Shown piece after piece: positions 14,950 to 17,234 of a DNA stretch of 17,234 nucleotides. Position 1 is the first letter of the stretch. Each line of letters begins with the position of its first letter. The position numbers were made by a program, and so were the translations under genes. This stretch comes from Thiomicrorhabdus sp965602805 (GTDB lineage: Bacteria; Pseudomonadota; Gammaproteobacteria; Thiomicrospirales; Thiomicrospiraceae), in assembly GCA_965602805.1 (NCBI GenBank), contig CBFCZK010000019.1, positions 1 to 17,234 on the forward strand, given 5' to 3'. The notes under the pieces were generated by a model. The model had not been told where the DNA came from. It did not search any database and was given only the letters and a program-made list of their open reading frames with translations.

Positions 14950-15903
14950 GTGATTGATTTATCAGTAAATATGTGTGGAATTCATTTCAATTCTCCGGTG
15001 GCCATGGCCTCGGGGAATGCAGGATATGGCATAGAATACCAGTCTGTCTCAGGCTTTTCCAATAGAGATATCGGTGCGGTGTTTTTAAAAGGCACGACGC
15101 TTGAACCAAAATTGGGTAACAAACCAGACAGAGTCATGGAATCTGCCTGTGGTTTATTGAACTCGATTGGTCTGCAAAATCCGGGCGCACACTCTGTCAT
15201 TAATAACTATTTACCTAAGTTAGATATGAGTCAGTCGCAGTTCATTATTAATGTCTCGGGTTCAAGCATTGAAGAGTACGCCGAAATTGTCCGCTTGTTT
15301 GATCAGACGGCTTTGCCAGCGATGGAGATTAATATCTCCTGCCCGAATGTTAAAAAAGGCGGCGCGGCCTTCGGTAATGATCCAGATATGGCAGCGAGAG
15401 TGGTTGAAGCTTGCCGTGCAAATACCAGCAAGCCTTTAATTGTAAAATTATCGCCAAACCAAACCGATATCGCTGAAGGCGCACGCCGAGTGATTGAAGC
15501 GGGTGCGGATGCTTTGTCGGCCATCAATACCATGATGGGTATGCAGATTGATATTAATAGTCGCACACCGACCTTGGGTAATAACCAGGGTGGTTTGTCA
15601 GGCCCGGCGATTAAGCCGATTGCTTTACTAAAAGTGCATCAAGTCTATCAAGTGGCGAAGTTGCATAATATCCCCATTATTGGTTTAGGCGGAATTGCTT
15701 CTGCCGAAGACGCGATCGAGTTTTTCTTGGCAGGTGCATCTATGGTTGCTATCGGCACTGCAATCGCCAAAGACCCTTTATTAGTGAAGAAAGTAAATGC
15801 CGGTATTGAACAGTATTTAAAAGCCAATGGATTAACGTCGGTATCACAGTTAACGGGTCAGTTAGTCCTGAATACCGATACTGTCTTGTGCGGTAGCGTC
15901 TGA
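14950..15903 (+). CDS. pyrD: Dihydroorotate dehydrogenase, class 1B-type catalytic subunit
   Basis: The 317-residue FMN enzyme oxidises dihydroorotate to orotate in pyrimidine synthesis. Its motifs follow the class 1B (PyrDB) pattern: MASGNAGYG, FLKGTT (Lys47), NSIGLQNPG, NISCPNVKKGG (Cys131 as the catalytic base of class 1 enzymes), VKLSPNQTDI, INTMMGMQIDI, GGLSGPAIKP and IIGLGGIASAEDA. Cysteine rather than serine as the base argues against the membrane-bound class 2 enzyme usual in gammaproteobacteria. Class 1B enzymes normally pair with PyrK, an Fe-S/FAD subunit, but no pyrK is nearby. The start is a GTG at 14950 with AAGG and AGG upstream. tyrS follows after 49 nt. Confidence 0.9.
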   Translation: MIDLSVNMCGIHFNSPVAMASGNAGYGIEYQSVSGFSNRDIGAVFLKGTTLEPKLGNKPDRVMESACGLLNSIGLQNPGAHSVINNYLPKLDMSQSQFIINVSGSSIEEYAEIVRLFDQTALPAMEINISCPNVKKGGAAFGNDPDMAARVVEACRANTSKPLIVKLSPNQTDIAEGARRVIEAGADALSAINTMMGMQIDINSRTPTLGNNQGGLSGPAIKPIALLKVHQVYQVAKLHNIPIIGLGGIASAEDAIEFFLAGASMVAIGTAIAKDPLLVKKVNAGIEQYLKANGLTSVSQLTGQLVLNTDTVLCGSV

Positions 15904-15952
15904 CTTAATTAAACTTCCCAACCAAATTCAATAAAAAGATTAGATATTAAAT

Positions 15953-17143
15953 ATGAAAACAGTAGCAGAGCAATTAGCCATTATTAAACGTGGCTCGGAA
16001 GAACTTTTGGTCGAAAAAGAGTTAATTGAAAAACTAGAAACTGGAAAGCCGTTACGCGTTAAGGCAGGTTTTGATCCTACAGCAGCAGATTTGCACCTTG
16101 GGCATACCGTTTTGATTAACAAATTAAAGCAGTTTCAAGATCTAGGGCATGAAGTTCTGTTCTTGATTGGTGACTTTACCGCCATGATCGGTGACCCAAC
16201 CGGTAAAAGTGTGACGCGTCCGGCATTAACGGCTGAAGAAATCGCCATCAATGCAGAGACTTATAAAGAGCAAGTCTTTAAAATTCTAGATCCTGCGAAA
16301 ACAACCGTGATGTTTAACTCAGAGTGGATGTCTAAAATGTCAGCGGCTGAGATGATTCAGTTAGCCGGTAAGATGACGGTTGCGCGTATGTTAGAGCGTA
16401 ATGACTTTGGTGATCGTTATGCATCCAACACGCCAATTGCAATTCATGAATTTTTATACCCATTAGTGCAGGGTTACGATTCAGTAGCAATGGATGCAGA
16501 CATCGAGTTGGGTGGAACAGATCAAAAGTTCAACTTATTAATGGGGCGTACCCTGCAAGGTCATTATGGCAAGCCGCAACAGTGTACGTTGACGATGCCA
16601 ATCTTAGAAGGTTTAGACGGCGTGCAGAAAATGTCTAAGTCTTTAAAGAACTATATAGGCATTAAAGACGAGCCAAATGATATGTTTGGTAAAGTTATGT
16701 CAGTTTCTGATGATTTGATGTGGCGCTATTATGAGTTATTGAGTTTTGAAAGCCTGGAAGCGATTGAAGGCTTAAGATCAGAAGTTACGGCTGGCGAGAA
16801 TCCTCGTAATGTTAAGGTCAAGTTAGCGATGGAGCTGATTGGTCGTTTCCATTCAGAAGAAGCTGCTAACAAGGCACTGCAAGATTTTGAGACTCGATTC
16901 AGTAAAAATGCGATTCCTGAAGATATTGATGAGCTCTCTTTCGTAGGTGCGATGCCTCTGGCGAACTTGCTTAAAGAAGCAGGTCTGGTTTCTTCGGTTT
17001 CTGATGGGCATCGAATGACTAAGCAGGGTGCTGTTAAGATTAATGGTGAGAAAGTTGACGATAGTCGTCAGGTTATGCCAGTCGGTACAACGTCGGTTTA
17101 CCAGGTAGGCAAGCGTAAATTTGCTAGGATTACGATTAAGTAG
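15953..17143 (+). CDS. tyrS: Tyrosyl-tRNA synthetase
   Basis: The 396-residue class I synthetase activates tyrosine with ATP and charges tRNA-Tyr. The HIGH-type motif is HLGH (48-51) and the KMSKS motif is intact at 226-230. GFDPTAADLHLGH and the tyrosine-pocket segment DADIELGGTDQKFNLLMGR are typical of the approximately 400-residue proteobacterial form. The C-terminal 65 residues form an S4-like RNA-binding domain (about 333-396). The ribosome-binding site before the ATG is weak. It may be cotranscribed with the dehydrogenase gene upstream, from which it is separated by 49 nt. Confidence 0.97.
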   Translation: MKTVAEQLAIIKRGSEELLVEKELIEKLETGKPLRVKAGFDPTAADLHLGHTVLINKLKQFQDLGHEVLFLIGDFTAMIGDPTGKSVTRPALTAEEIAINAETYKEQVFKILDPAKTTVMFNSEWMSKMSAAEMIQLAGKMTVARMLERNDFGDRYASNTPIAIHEFLYPLVQGYDSVAMDADIELGGTDQKFNLLMGRTLQGHYGKPQQCTLTMPILEGLDGVQKMSKSLKNYIGIKDEPNDMFGKVMSVSDDLMWRYYELLSFESLEAIEGLRSEVTAGENPRNVKVKLAMELIGRFHSEEAANKALQDFETRFSKNAIPEDIDELSFVGAMPLANLLKEAGLVSSVSDGHRMTKQGAVKINGEKVDDSRQVMPVGTTSVYQVGKRKFARITIK

Positions 17144-17184
17144 TCTTTTTATAAGCTTTTTAGAGGTCTATATAGAGTCTTATT

Positions 17185-17210
17185 TAAGTTGACCAGGCCT
17201 GGTCACTTAA
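17185..17210. repeat. Recurrent palindrome, copy 4, in an extended hairpin 3' of tyrS
   Basis: GACCAGGCCTGGTC (17191-17204) is flanked by TTAAGT and ACTTAA, extending the stem to 13 bp with one bulged T. It lies about 45 nt past the tyrS stop but has no following T-tract, so it is not a standard intrinsic terminator. A second small palindrome, TCTATATAGA, lies at 17167-17176. Confidence 0.75.
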
Positions 17211-17234
17211 TAAAACAACTCAAATAAACCTGTA

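Overview
The window reads as a chromosomal segment of a gammaproteobacterium of moderate G+C content. The order gpmI / rhodanese-grxC-secB-gpsA-trmL is a familiar gammaproteobacterial neighbourhood, and the other long genes (gltB-gltD, cls, tyrS) are housekeeping genes. Protein character and neighbourhood fit a Thiomicrospira/Hydrogenovibrio/Thiomicrorhabdus-like organism, but this is an impression and not a demonstrated assignment. No rRNA, tRNA, CRISPR array or complete insertion sequence is visible.

Layout. Positions 1-448 hold no recognised gene. They contain a long imperfect stem-loop region (about 40-181), a copy of a recurrent palindrome (213-228) and a good promoter (384-412). At 449/500-1471 lies the only accessory gene. 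It encodes an unidentified N-terminal domain, three 14-residue proline-rich repeats and a C-terminal TIR-like domain of the kind found in phage-defence effectors. Its best start (449) is followed after nine codons by an in-frame TGA, so the gene is either decaying or translated from an internal ATG. After a bidirectional terminator come four minus-strand genes: gltD and gltB (glutamate synthase), then an endonuclease/exonuclease/phosphatase-family gene and a cardiolipin-synthase-type gene. Next is gpmI (minus), divergent from a plus-strand run of rhodanese, grxC, secB and gpsA. trmL (minus) converges on gpsA across a 28-bp perfect palindromic terminator. A class 1B-type dihydroorotate dehydrogenase and tyrS follow on the plus strand.

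The housekeeping genes cover nitrogen assimilation (GltBD), membrane lipid synthesis (Cls, and GpsA supplying glycerol-3-phosphate), glycolysis (GpmI), thiol chemistry (rhodanese, GrxC), protein export (SecB), pyrimidine synthesis (PyrD), tRNA modification (TrmL) and tyrosyl-tRNA synthesis (TyrS). Several long-ORF starts are corrected from ribosome-binding sites and family length: gltB to 7545, grxC to 12310, gpsA to 13073, trmL to 14721.

The main points for a second look are: the nonsense codon and repeat linker in the TIR-like gene; a palindrome (core ACCAGGCCTGGT) in four copies, mostly at gene 3' ends; a slippery A-rich sequence at the end of the rhodanese gene that would fuse it to glutaredoxin by a -1 shift; the structured 5' region; and a class 1B-type dihydroorotate dehydrogenase without a visible PyrK partner.
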